From NCBI GenBank assembly GCA_016806645.1, contig JACSYO010002165.1, forward strand, positions 280,001-344,000: a DNA stretch of 64,000 bases. The letters are read 5' to 3'. Of the stretch, positions 25,203 through 33,759 are shown piece by piece (within the stretch, counting starts at the first letter, position 1; each line of letters starts with the position of its first letter). A program made the position numbers and the translations under genes. The DNA comes from Ophiodon elongatus. Its lineage: Eukaryota > Chordata > Actinopteri > Perciformes > Hexagrammidae. A model generated the notes under the pieces. The model searched no databases. It worked only from the letters and a program-made list of their open reading frames with translations, and had not been told where the DNA came from.

Positions 25203-25917
25203 GTTCTTTTTTTACTTTGGGCAAATCCATCTACCCTGACTTCACAAAGAAGCAGCTGTCTGATGTCACACAACAATGGAAGTGCACATTGTAAATGGTA
25301 AGCCATCAACTAAAGTTTAGTATACAATTAGTAGTAAACGAGTAGGCTACATTTTCCGAATACAAAAAAATAACAAAATTCTTCTCTGAACTTTGATTTT
25401 CACCTCTGCTAACTCTGCTTTTATTCGCCTGTAAGCATGACTGTAACACATCTGTATGATGCTGCACATCCGTCCTGGTCTCCTCAGCTGCACCTCACCT
25501 CTGTCCTGGTCTCTGGTCTCCTCAGCCTGACTCCATGAGGTCATCGGAGCAGCAGCTGGACAGCCTGAGCTTCATGGTCCATGCTGGTCATCTACTACAT
25601 CATATCGTTTGACCTTTGACCTCCTGAGTGCATTAGCATTATTATCATGTCATCATTTTTGGAGGAGGAGGAGGAGGAGGGTCCTGGCTGCCCACCGGAG
25701 ACCTCAAAGTGGAAGGACTGTCCTTGTCCCACCTGAACAGAGGACAGCCCTTTGGCTGAAGGGAGAGGGTGGACAGCAACAGCTGCTGCAGGGACGACAC
25801 CAGTTCCCTACAGCCTCCCTTCTGCCTCCGAGAGAACCTGGGAGAGAAACAGGATGTTCTGAGACTCTTCATCAAACCATAAATCACAGATTAGATCAGA
25901 ACAGCTTCATGTTGAAC

Positions 25918-26119
25918 TCTCACCAGGACAGGAGGTGTTCCTTCCCTCAGGTGTCCTCTCCCGGTCTCTGGGAGGGGAGACCACTCGCTGCTTGATGAGT
26001 CCATCTACCCTGCTGTCAGAAAGCCCCTGAAGGTTCCTTCCTTCCACCAGGGCCTGGGCCAGCTTCAGGACCTGCTGGTATCTAGGCTTGTCATCAGGAC
26101 CCTGGATGTTGTCCTGAGG
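25918..26119 (-). pseudogene. Fragment of a multi-copy uncharacterised teleost protein family (C-terminal part)
   Basis: Read on the minus strand, after a splice-like TCTCCTCAG, the frame gives DNIQGPDDKPRYQQVLKLAQ, then ALVEGRNLQGLSDSRVDGLI, then KQRVVSPPRDRERTPEGRN. From memory this matches the region 'DKPRYQ.VL.LA.ALV' and 'RV..PPRHRERL..GRF' in a large family of uncharacterised fish proteins that carry a cysteine-rich module near the N-terminus (possibly the DUF6729 family). A block is missing between 'DGLI' and 'KQRVV', and no further exons follow, so this is a relic. The family name is tentative. Confidence 0.45.
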
Positions 26120-27169
26120 AGAAACAGAGTGCTGTGAAGGATTCTATCTTCATTGTTATCATCATCATTATACATTATTGTAGTCGGTGAAGGAGGGACG
26201 TCTTGGTCGGGGACCGGACCGGATGGTTCAGAAGGTGCGTCGGCTGAATCACCTGACCGGGCTGGTGGAGGAAGATGGTCGGGTAGTGGACGTCTTCCAC
26301 GATACCATCTTCCTCTATAATAGTCTATAATAAAACAGGAGAGTAGACATTACAGCATTTTCTTTACTCACATCAGTTTGAAATAAACATTTTTTTTATC
26401 AGAGCAAACTCTGTATTGAACACTTTAAATCTTCTTTAAATATGTTTCGGTAACTTTTCTAATATTCATAATTTATTTCTCCACATGAACATTAGTGACA
26501 TTAAAACACAAGAAGATTTATTTAAAAACAAAACTCTTCAAAGTCATTACAACTCTACTGAACTGTTGACTTACATAGACATGAATAAAACGTGATCATT
26601 ACTCTTGGCTTTACATGACTAATTATAAAAATGACAGACAATATATAATATAATATATAACAAAATAATATAATATAATGTATTATTTATAATAATATAA
26701 TATGTAATAATATAATGTATAACACTTGAATAACAGGTTTAAACAGCACCAACATCCGCTGGTTAACAGTCATGATAAATAGTGTCGCGTTATAACTTTA
26801 GATAATTAAAGTAAAGTTTAACATAACTACAAAGCTCCACAGTCTGACTAACATCCATCAGTCAGTTCAGACTGATTATAATAACTCAGAGACCAACGTA
26901 ACACACTAATATAACCACTACTGTGTTATACATTCATATTTAACACTAGGTAATAAACACCATATCAATAAAGTGTAATAAAACCGAAGTTATCAGACTT
27001 ACATGTTACTGTTGTGATGGCACAGACAGAAGTGAGCGGACCCTAGCGAGGATCCAAGATGGCGGCTCCAGATTTAGGAATTTGGGTTTGAGACGAATCT
27101 GATTGGACACCAAAAACTGTGATAGAGTGATTGGCTGCTCAGGAGTTGACGACTTCGAGGTAGCGAAAG
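26120..27169. other. Left flank of the U6 array, no gene resolved
   Basis: 26190-26330 has an open frame on either strand with no recognised product. 26400-27000 is AT-rich with TATAAT-type low-complexity sequence at 26640-26715. From 27003 to 27120 it becomes GC-richer (atccaagatggcggctcc), then enters the array inside a U6 copy. Confidence 0.4.
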
Positions 27170-27210
27170 GAAAGGATGACACGCAAATTCGTGAAGCGTT
27201 TCCACATTTT
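27170..27210 (+). pseudogene. Truncated U6 snRNA copy at the left array edge
   Basis: Only the 3' part is present, from 'gaaaggatgacacgc' to the TTTT at 27207-27210. The preceding sequence is unrelated to the U6 5' domain, so this marks the array boundary. Confidence 0.85.
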
Positions 27211-27465
27211 GAGCCCCCGGCCAGAGAGGCAACTTGGGCACCGGCCCGCCCACTGTCTCAGGGCACTTTTTGTGGAATAAACAGGCAGACAGAATTAGAT
27301 GGCATTCGAAACCAATTGCAAACACATTGAAATCGGCAAGGCACAGAACTCATTCCTTGCTCTTGAGGCGGTTCGCAGGGATTGCGGCTCTCCGGCCTGC
27401 ACCACGGTGAAGGTGCCGTTCCGCCAACAAGGGGTTCAAATAGCAGGCAGCACCTTTGAGTCAAT

Positions 27466-27572
27466 GTGCTTGCTAAGGCAGCGCATATAATAAATTGGAA
27501 ACGATACAGAGAAGATTAGCATGGCCCCTGCGAAAGGATGACACGCAAATTCGTGAAGCGTTTCCACATTTT
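27466..27572 (+). ncRNA. U6 spliceosomal snRNA variant, copy 1
   Basis: 107 nt, the same length as vertebrate U6. The ACAGAGA box (42-48 region, ATACAGAGAAGATTAGCATG), AGC triad, internal stem-loop and 3' U tract are all present. Differences from the usual sequence: the 5' loop UUCG is UAAG, A18 is G, AUAUAC is AUAUAA, there is an extra A in GGAAACG matched by CGUUUCC, and C68 is A. U6 acts as the catalytic core of the spliceosome after unwinding from U4. The copy has upstream PSE/TATA-like sequence. The spacer after it starts GATCC instead of GAGCC. Confidence 0.85.
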
Positions 27573-27827
27573 GATCCCCCGGCCAGAGAGGCAACTTGGG
27601 CACCGGCCCGCCCACTGTCTCAGAGCACTTTTTGTGGAATAAACAGGCAGACAGAATTAGATGGCATTCGAAACCAATTGCAAACACATTGAAATCGGCA
27701 AGGCACAGAACTCATTCCTTGCTCTTGAGGCGGTTCGTAGGGATTGCGGCGCTACGGCCTGCACCACGGTGAAGGTGCCGTTCCGCCAAAAAGGGGTTCA
27801 AATAGCAGGCAGCACCTTTGAGTCAAT

Positions 27828-27934
27828 GTGCTTGCTAAGGCAGCGCATATAATAAATTGGAAACGATACAGAGAAGATTAGCATGGCCCCTGCGAAAGGA
27901 TGACACGCAAATTCGTGAAGCGTTTCCACATTTT
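27828..27934 (+). ncRNA. U6 snRNA variant, copy 2
   Basis: Identical to the array consensus over 107 nt and ends in TTTT. The spacer that follows is short (agagaggcaacttgggcac block missing). Confidence 0.85.
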
Positions 27935-28155
27935 GAGCCCCCGGCCCGCCCACTGTCTCAGGGCACTTTTTGTGGAATAAACAGGCAGACAGAATTAGAT
28001 GGCATTCGAAACCAATTGCAAACACATTGAAATCGGCAAGGCACAGAGCTCATTCCTTGCTCTTGAGGCGGTTCGTATTTCGGGCGCACGGCCTGCACCA
28101 CGGTAGTTGCCCGCCAACAAGGGGTTCAAATAGCAGGCAGCACCTTTGAGTCAAT

Positions 28156-28260
28156 GTGCTTGCTAAGGCAGCGATATAATAAATTGAAACGATACAGAGA
28201 AGATTAGCATGGCCCCGGCGAAAGGATGACACGCAAATTCGTGAAGCGTTTCCACATTTT
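28156..28260 (+). pseudogene. U6 snRNA copy 3, degenerate
   Basis: 105 nt. It lacks the C at 'gcagcg(c)atat' and one G of the telestem (TTGAAACG), and U64 is G (ccccggcg). The upstream region is also damaged: the block at 28073-28113 has small insertions and deletions that break the PSE-like motif. Probably not functional. Confidence 0.75.
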
Positions 28261-28491
28261 GAGCCCCCGGCCCGCCCACTGTCTCAGGGCACTTTTTGTG
28301 GAATAAACAGGCAGACAGAATTAGATGGCATTCGAAACCAATTGCAAACACATTGAAATCGGCAAGGCACAGAGCTCATTCCTTGCTCTTGAGGCGGTTC
28401 GTAGGGATTGCGGCGCTACGGCCTGCACCACGGTGAAGGTGCCGTTCCGCCAACAAGGGGTTCAAATAGCAGGCAGCACCTTTGAGTCAAT

Positions 28492-28598
28492 GTGCTTGCT
28501 AAGGCAGCGCATATAATAAATTGGAAATGATACAGAGAAGATTAGCATGGCCCCTGCGAAAGGATGACACGCAAATTCGTGAAGCGTTTCCACATTTT
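28492..28598 (+). ncRNA. U6 snRNA variant, copy 4
   Basis: 107 nt, consensus except C37 to T (GGAAATGATAC). This turns a telestem C-G pair into U-G. Promoter-like elements and TTTT intact. Confidence 0.8.
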
Positions 28599-28853
28599 GA
28601 GCCCCCGGCCAGAGAGGCAACTTGGGCACCGGCCCGCCCACTGTCTCAGGGCACTTTTTGTGGAATAAGCAGGCAGACAGAATTAGATGGCATTCGAAAC
28701 CAATTGCAAACACATTGAAATCGGCAAGGCACAGAACTCATTCCTTGCTCTTGAGGCGGTTCGTAGGGATTGCGGCGCTACGGCCTGCACCACGGTGAAG
28801 GTGCCGTTCCGCCAACAAGGGGTTCAAATAGCAGGCAGCACCTTTGAGTCAAT

Positions 28854-28959
28854 GTGCTTGCTAAGGCAGCGCATATAATAAATGGGAAACGATACAGAGA
28901 AGATTAGCATGGCCCCTGCGAAAGGATGACACGCAAATTCGTGAAGCGTTTCCACATTT
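28854..28959 (+). ncRNA. U6 snRNA variant, copy 5, terminator weakened
   Basis: Consensus except T31 to G (aatgggaaacg). The RNA runs into CACATTTCCCCC with only three T, so the usual Pol III terminator of four or more T is lost. Transcription would read into the spacer. Confidence 0.7.
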
Positions 28960-29211
28960 CCCCCGGCCAGAGAGGCAACTTGGGCACCGGCCCGCCCACT
29001 GTCTCAGGGCACTTTTTGTGGAATAAACAGGCAGACAGAATTAGATGGCATTCGAAACCAATTGCAAACACATTGAAATCGGCAAGGCACAGAACTCATT
29101 CCTTGCTCTTGAGGCGGTTCGTAGGGATTGCGGCTCTACGGCCTGCACCACGGTGAAGGTGCCGTTCCGCCAACAAGGGGTTCAAATAGCAGGCAGCACC
29201 TTTGAGTCAAT

Positions 29212-29318
29212 GTGCTTGCTAAGGCAGCGCATATAATAAATTGGAAACGATACAGAGAAGATTAGCATGGCCCCTGCGAAAGGATGACACGCAAATTCGT
29301 GAAGCGTTTCCACATTTT
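29212..29318 (+). ncRNA. U6 snRNA variant, copy 6
   Basis: Matches the array consensus over 107 nt, with promoter-like elements and TTTT. The spacer upstream has 'ggctctacgg' in place of 'ggcgctacgg'. Confidence 0.85.
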
Positions 29319-29573
29319 GAGCCCCCGGCCAGAGAGGCAACTTGGGCACCGGCCCGCCCACTGTCTCAGGGCACTTTTTGTGGAATAAACAGGCAGACAG
29401 AATTAGATGGCATTCGAAACCAATTGCAAACACATTGAAATCGGCAAGGCACAGAACTCATTCCTTGCTCTTGAGGCGGTTCGCAGGGATTGCGGCTCTA
29501 CGGCCTGCACCACGGTGAAGGTGCCGTTCCGCCAACAAGGGGTTCAAATAGCAGGCAGCACCTTTGAGTCAAT

Positions 29574-29680
29574 GTGCTTGCTAAGGCAGCGCATATAATA
29601 AATTGGAAACGATACAGAGAAGATTAGCATGGCCCCTGCGAAAGGATGACACGCAAATTCGTGAAGCGTTTCCACATTTT
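29574..29680 (+). ncRNA. U6 snRNA variant, copy 7
   Basis: Matches the array consensus over 107 nt, with promoter-like elements and TTTT. Confidence 0.85.
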
Positions 29681-29935
29681 GAGCCCCCGGCCAGAGAGGC
29701 AACTTGGGCACCGGCCCGCCCACTGTCTCAGGGCACTTTTTGTGGAATAAACAGGCAGACAGAATTAGATGGCATTCGAAACCAATTGCAAACACATTGA
29801 AATCGGCAAGGCACAGAACTCATTCCTTGCTCTTGAGGCGGTTCGTAGGGATTGCGGCGCTACGGCCTGCACCACGGTGAAGGTGCCGTTCCGCCAACAA
29901 GGGGTTCAAATAGCAGGCAGCACCTTTGAGTCAAT

Positions 29936-30042
29936 GTGCTTGCTAAGGCAGCGCATATAATAAATTGGAAACGATACAGAGAAGATTAGCATGGCCCCTG
30001 CGAAAGGATGACACGCAAATTCGTGAAGCGTTTCCACATTTT
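29936..30042 (+). ncRNA. U6 snRNA variant, copy 8
   Basis: Matches the array consensus over 107 nt. Followed by GATCCCCC as in copy 1, which suggests the two units share a recent origin. Confidence 0.85.
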
Positions 30043-30297
30043 GATCCCCCGGCCAGAGAGGCAACTTGGGCACCGGCCCGCCCACTGTCTCAGGGCACTT
30101 TTTGTGGAATAAACAGGCAGACAGAATTAGATGGCATTCGAAACCAATTGCAAACACATTGAAATCGGCAAGGCACAGAACTCATTCCTTGCTCTTGAGG
30201 CGGTTCGTAGGGATTGCGGCGCTACGGCCTGCACCACGGTGAAGGTGCCGTTCCGCCAACAAGGGGTTCAAATAGCAGGCAGCACCTTTGAGTCAAT

Positions 30298-30404
30298 GTG
30301 CTTGCTAAGGCAGCGCATATAATAAATTGGAAACGATACAGAGAAGATTAGCATGGCCCCTGCGAAAGGATGACACGCAAATTCGTGAAGCGTTTCCACA
30401 TTTT
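30298..30404 (+). ncRNA. U6 snRNA variant, copy 9
   Basis: Matches the array consensus over 107 nt. The next spacer is short (340-bp unit) because of a deletion after 'cccccggcc'. Confidence 0.85.
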
Positions 30405-30637
30405 GAGCCCCCGGCCGGCGCCCACTGTCTCAGGGCACTTTTTGTGGAATAAACAGGCAGACAGAATTAGATGGCATTCGAAACCAATTGCAAACACATT
30501 GAAATCGGCAAGGCACAGAACTCATTCCTTGCTCTTGAGGCGGTTCGCAGGGATTGCGGCTCTACGGCCTGCACCACGGTGAAGGTGCCGTTCCGCCAAC
30601 AAGGGGTTCAAATAGCAGGCAGCACCTTTGAGTCAAT

Positions 30638-30744
30638 GTGCTTGCTAAGGCAGCGCATATAATAAATTGGAAACGATACAGAGAAGATTAGCATGGCCCC
30701 TGCGAAAGGATGACACGCAAATTCGTGAAGCGTTTCCACATTTT
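30638..30744 (+). ncRNA. U6 snRNA variant, copy 10
   Basis: Matches the array consensus over 107 nt, with promoter-like elements and TTTT. Confidence 0.85.
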
Positions 30745-30999
30745 GAGCCCCCGGCCAGAGAGGCAACTTGGGCACCGGCCCGCCCACTGTCTCAGGGCAC
30801 TTTTTGTGGAATAAACAGGCAGACAGAATTAGATGGCATTCGAAACCAATTGCAAACACATTGAAATCGGCAAGGCACAGAACTCATTCCTTGCTCTTGA
30901 GGCGGTTCGTAGGGATTGCGGCGCTACGGCCTGCACCACGGTGAAGGTGCCGTTCCGCCAACAAGGGGTTCAAATAGCAGGCAGCACCTTTGAGTCAAT

Positions 31000-31106
31000 G
31001 TGCTTGCTAAGGCAGCGCATATAATAAATTGGAAATGATACAGAGAAGATTAGCATGGCCCCTGCGAAAGGATGACACGCAAATTCGTGAAGCGTTTCCA
31101 CATTTT
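31000..31106 (+). ncRNA. U6 snRNA variant, copy 11, at the gap edge
   Basis: 107 nt with C37 to T as in copy 4. Three bases after its TTTT the sequence enters the N gap, so more copies may be missing. Confidence 0.8.
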
Positions 31107-31109
31107 GAG

Positions 31110-31209
31110 NNNNNNNNNNNNNNNNNNNNNNNNNNNNNNNNNNNNNNNNNNNNNNNNNNNNNNNNNNNNNNNNNNNNNNNNNNNNNNNNNNNNNNNNNNN
31201 NNNNNNNNN
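31110..31209. other. Assembly gap (100 N)
   Basis: Exactly 100 N, a common placeholder for a gap of unknown size. It falls at the end of the tandem array, where collapse is expected. Confidence 0.97.
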
Positions 31210-31458
31210 TGCCCTAGCTGAATTCCTGGCGTTCCTTGCTGCATCTCACAGCTGCATTCGCAACACGGTGAGTGCCTGGGTCAAGGAAGTAATGCCTTGT
31301 CAAGAAGGCATGGTGAAAGTGCAACTAAGATTCCCTGCCACGACCGCACTTACACAGTGCGGCTTATTACTACGGCTGATTCCACAGAGAGGTACTCGAA
31401 GTTTGCCAGACAGGCTGACATTTTTTCTGGGGGTGTGTCTTAGAGCTCAAGTCCAACC
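31210..31458. other. Unique segment inside or beside the U6 array
   Basis: Unlike the repeat unit. It has two short perfect hairpins, 31292-31311 (ATGCCTT with AAGGCAT) and 31344-31362 (CCGCAC with GTGCGG), and a T6 run at 31421-31426. An overlapping open frame (31268-31573) continues into array spacer and is probably chance. I do not recognise a known RNA. Confidence 0.4.
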
Positions 31459-31594
31459 CCCGGCCAGAAAGGCAACTTGGGCACCGGCCCGCCCACTGTC
31501 TCAGGACACTTTTTGTGGAATAAACAGGCAGACAGAATTAGATGGCATTCGAAACCAATTGCAAACACGTTGAAATTGGCAAGGCACAGAACTC
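31459..31594 (+). repeat. Partial, diverged array spacer at the right edge
   Basis: From 'cccccggccagaaaggcaac' to 'aaggcacagaactc' it matches the unit spacer with several changes, for example 'aggacac' for 'agggcac' and 'acgttgaaattgg'. No U6 follows. The repeat stops at about 31594, where the transposon copy begins. Confidence 0.85.
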
Positions 31595-32437
31595 TTTTCA
31601 TCGCTGGAGTTTAATACCAAACGTAATACATTTGATTTGTTTACTGATTCACCATCTGATTAAAATATATTTACATTTTAGGTCTGAACAACCAATGGAC
31701 CACAAACAACTTTCTTCATTTATTAAAAATAATTGTCTTTTAATGATTTCTTAATTCCCTCAATAACATTTTTTTGTTGATATAATTAAAATCTGGAGAC
31801 GAAACACTTTTTACATTATTTATCATAATTTACATTCAGTCAAGTGAGGTTTTTCATTCCTGAATGTCGGTTTTGATTAGTTATATAATTGAAGTTCATG
31901 AACCTAATAAATTAATTCCGGTGTTCAAGAGAAACCATAATCATTTTCTGGGTTATTTTATAATAACGTCACAATCAGAATTGCAATACATACAGACGCA
32001 GTTAATTCATAAATAAGGCAAGTAGTAGACAAGTAGTAGTAGTTTAACACCATTAAATAAACTGAAAACATTATACGATCATTTTTAATCAATATTTTAA
32101 GTGGATTTTTATTGGAATGTTAGCTAAAAACTGTCCGTTACACTGAACGTGTGTACAGACACAAACTCTGTGAAAAGTCTCTCCAGCTGTTAAACCAACT
32201 GACAGCTGATCCAGATGTGATTAGCTGATCCGTCGTCATCAGAAACAGACGTAGCTTCACGTGACGCTTTCAAGGAAAGGACGTCTCATTTCTCTTAAAA
32301 CATATTTCCTCGTTTCATCTCTGCTCGCATGGTTTCCTTACATTTCTCCATGCATCCCTTGTGAGAGGGACTAAGTGCAAGGAAAAGACGCAAGTGAGGG
32401 AACCGAGGATCTAATTAAGAGACTAGGGACGTACCCA
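31595..32437 (-). mobile_element. Non-autonomous DNA transposon, inverted and truncated copy 2
   Basis: Reverse-complement relative of 22885-23838. Its terminal repeat ends at 'taagagactagggacgtacc'. Matching interior blocks are 'cgtcatcagaaacagacgta' with the inverse of 22990-23020, and 'caccatctgattaaaatata' with the inverse of 23475-23500. The part equal to about 23540-23838 is missing; the copy starts at the U6-array boundary. Confidence 0.7.
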
Positions 32438-32929
32438 GAGAGAGACAGACAACATTAGAGGTAAGAAGACACACTAACACTGTATGAATATTACCATTAC
32501 ATTTAAAACCTCACGATTTATCATCAACTCAGAGGAGATTCACAGGAACATTGGTTCACATTTACTGGAGAATTCGGTGAAACTTTATCGGCATTTTTCA
32601 TTTAGAATAACGGCTTAATATTTGCATTATTTAAATGTTATCCAGTAAAGTTAACAGAATAATATGTGCATTATTTACTTTTTTTTACAGTGAAGGTAAC
32701 AGAATAATATGTGCATTATTTAAATGTTTGACAGTAAAGTTAACGGTTTAATACGTGCATTATTAAAAAGAAATTCAGTAAAGTTAAAAGAATATTCCTA
32801 CTGTGTGGTTGTGATTATTATAATTATAGTCCCATCAGAATACTCCATGATTATATATTACTACTGTGTTATCACTGGGCTTGGTCACTGGGTCACTGGG
32901 TCCTCCTACTGTCTTTTCTCCATGAACAG
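32438..32929. other. AT-rich DNA with short tandem repetition
   Basis: The phrase 'aataatatgtgcattattta' and close variants repeats at about 32610-32770 with roughly 50-60 base spacing ('cagtaaagttaacag'). No gene is visible. Confidence 0.5.
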
Positions 32930-33400
32930 ATGGATTACTTGCCAACACTTAGGATGACCAGATCCAATGACCTGATCCTGAAAGCCTCTCCTGAGGCAGA
33001 GGCTTTCAGCCGTCAGCAAGAGGGAGGTCGTCCCTAGCGGCCGAAGAACCCTCCGGCCGTCATGCAGGACGCCAGGAACCGGGTCGTTGCTGGTGGAGGG
33101 GACTGGAGCGACACCAAACTGGTTCTCAGCCGCTATGAGATCCAGTTTGGAAAGTACAGTGGACAGACCTTCCACTGGCTGGTCAGCAATGATGCCGACC
33201 ACCTGCTGATGATGACCTCCAGTCCTGGAGCTCTGTGTACCCTCCTGGCCCTCGCCGGCTGTACTACCAGCCACTGGCCTCGCTCAACGCCTTCTTCCAG
33301 CGGCCGTTCTTCCTCTGGGTACCTTACAGGATGTGGCAGTGTACCATCAACTGCCCAATCGGTGCCCATAACATGACCGGATGTAGCCTGAGAGCCCCAT
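32930..33400 (+). pseudogene. Fragment of the multi-copy uncharacterised teleost protein family (N-terminal part)
   Basis: One frame gives SRYEIQFGKYSGQTFHWLVS (about 33130-33190). A second frame gives LYYQPLASLNAFFQRPFFLW and then VPYRMWQCTINCP (about 33255-33355). In the fish family these two modules are in one frame, so a frameshift lies between them near 33230. A stop at about 33036 also interrupts the upstream frame. Same tentative family as 25918-26119 but on the opposite strand. Confidence 0.5.
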
Positions 33401-33554
33401 CAGCTCTTCACACCTCTCAAAGCTCACAGCAAAAGGTCTCACACAACAAATGTTTATTCAGTGCTGCTTTTGTTCAAGTTCGAAGTTCATCTGTCACAGC
33501 AGGGAAGTGCTTTGATCTTCTCCCTGAGGAGCAGAGAGGTGGTTTAGTTTTTAG

Positions 33555-33622
33555 TTTAAATGACCAATTCAGAATTGGTCATTTAAAATAGTTATATAGC
33601 TGTTGTACAGCTATATAACTAT
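33555..33622. repeat. Two abutting perfect 16-bp-stem hairpins
   Basis: 33555-33587: TTTAAATGACCAATTC, one loop base, exact complement. 33588-33622: ATAGTTATATAGCTGT, three loop bases, exact complement. A third perfect hairpin (12-bp stem, 33721-33747, TAATGTCTAATG) lies 100 bases on. Confidence 0.9.
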
Positions 33623-33759
33623 TAGGACTAGGACTATATCTTTGTTCAAAATGACACAAAAGACCAAAGCTTTTCCTAGGCTTAATGTCTAGATTCTCAA
33701 TACAGGCAATTGTTTTTCGATAATGTCTAATGTTTCATTAGACATTAAGTAAAATTACA

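Larger units (their letters stand above)
27170..31109 (+). repeat. Tandem array of U6 snRNA-like units (about 362 bp each)
   Basis: The array consists of near-identical head-to-tail units. U6 starts at 27466, 27828, 28156, 28492, 28854, 29212, 29574, 29936, 30298, 30638 and 31000, so spacing is 362, 328, 336, 362, 358, 362, 362, 362, 340 and 362. In the spacer before each RNA there is TCAAATAG at -30 to -23 (TATA position). ACCACGG-TGAAGGTG at about -65 to -50 resembles a proximal sequence element. CCAATTGCAAAC about 150 bases upstream looks like a weak octamer/CCAAT site. Length changes come from the block 'agagaggcaacttgggcac' or part of it being lost just after the RNA. The array ends in an assembly gap. 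The open reading frames on both strands of the array are by-products of the repeat. Confidence 0.95.

Noticed and set aside
25609..25995. 128-codon plus-strand ORF
   Set aside because: It overlaps the better supported minus-strand family fragment and is partly a GGA-repeat translation.
27074..31024. Series of near-identical 60-83 codon ORFs on both strands across the array
   Set aside because: They recur only because the DNA unit repeats, they overlap on opposite strands, and they cross the U6 RNA and its promoter-like sequence. The U6 array explains them.
27466..31106. CRISPR-like array (regular repeats)
   Set aside because: The unit is 362 bp with no short repeat/variable spacer pattern, and the DNA is clearly vertebrate.
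27466..31106. 5S rRNA, U4, U5 or U6atac in the array unit
   Set aside because: Only U6 motifs are present; the spacer lacks the Sm site, 5S internal control region or U6atac sequence.
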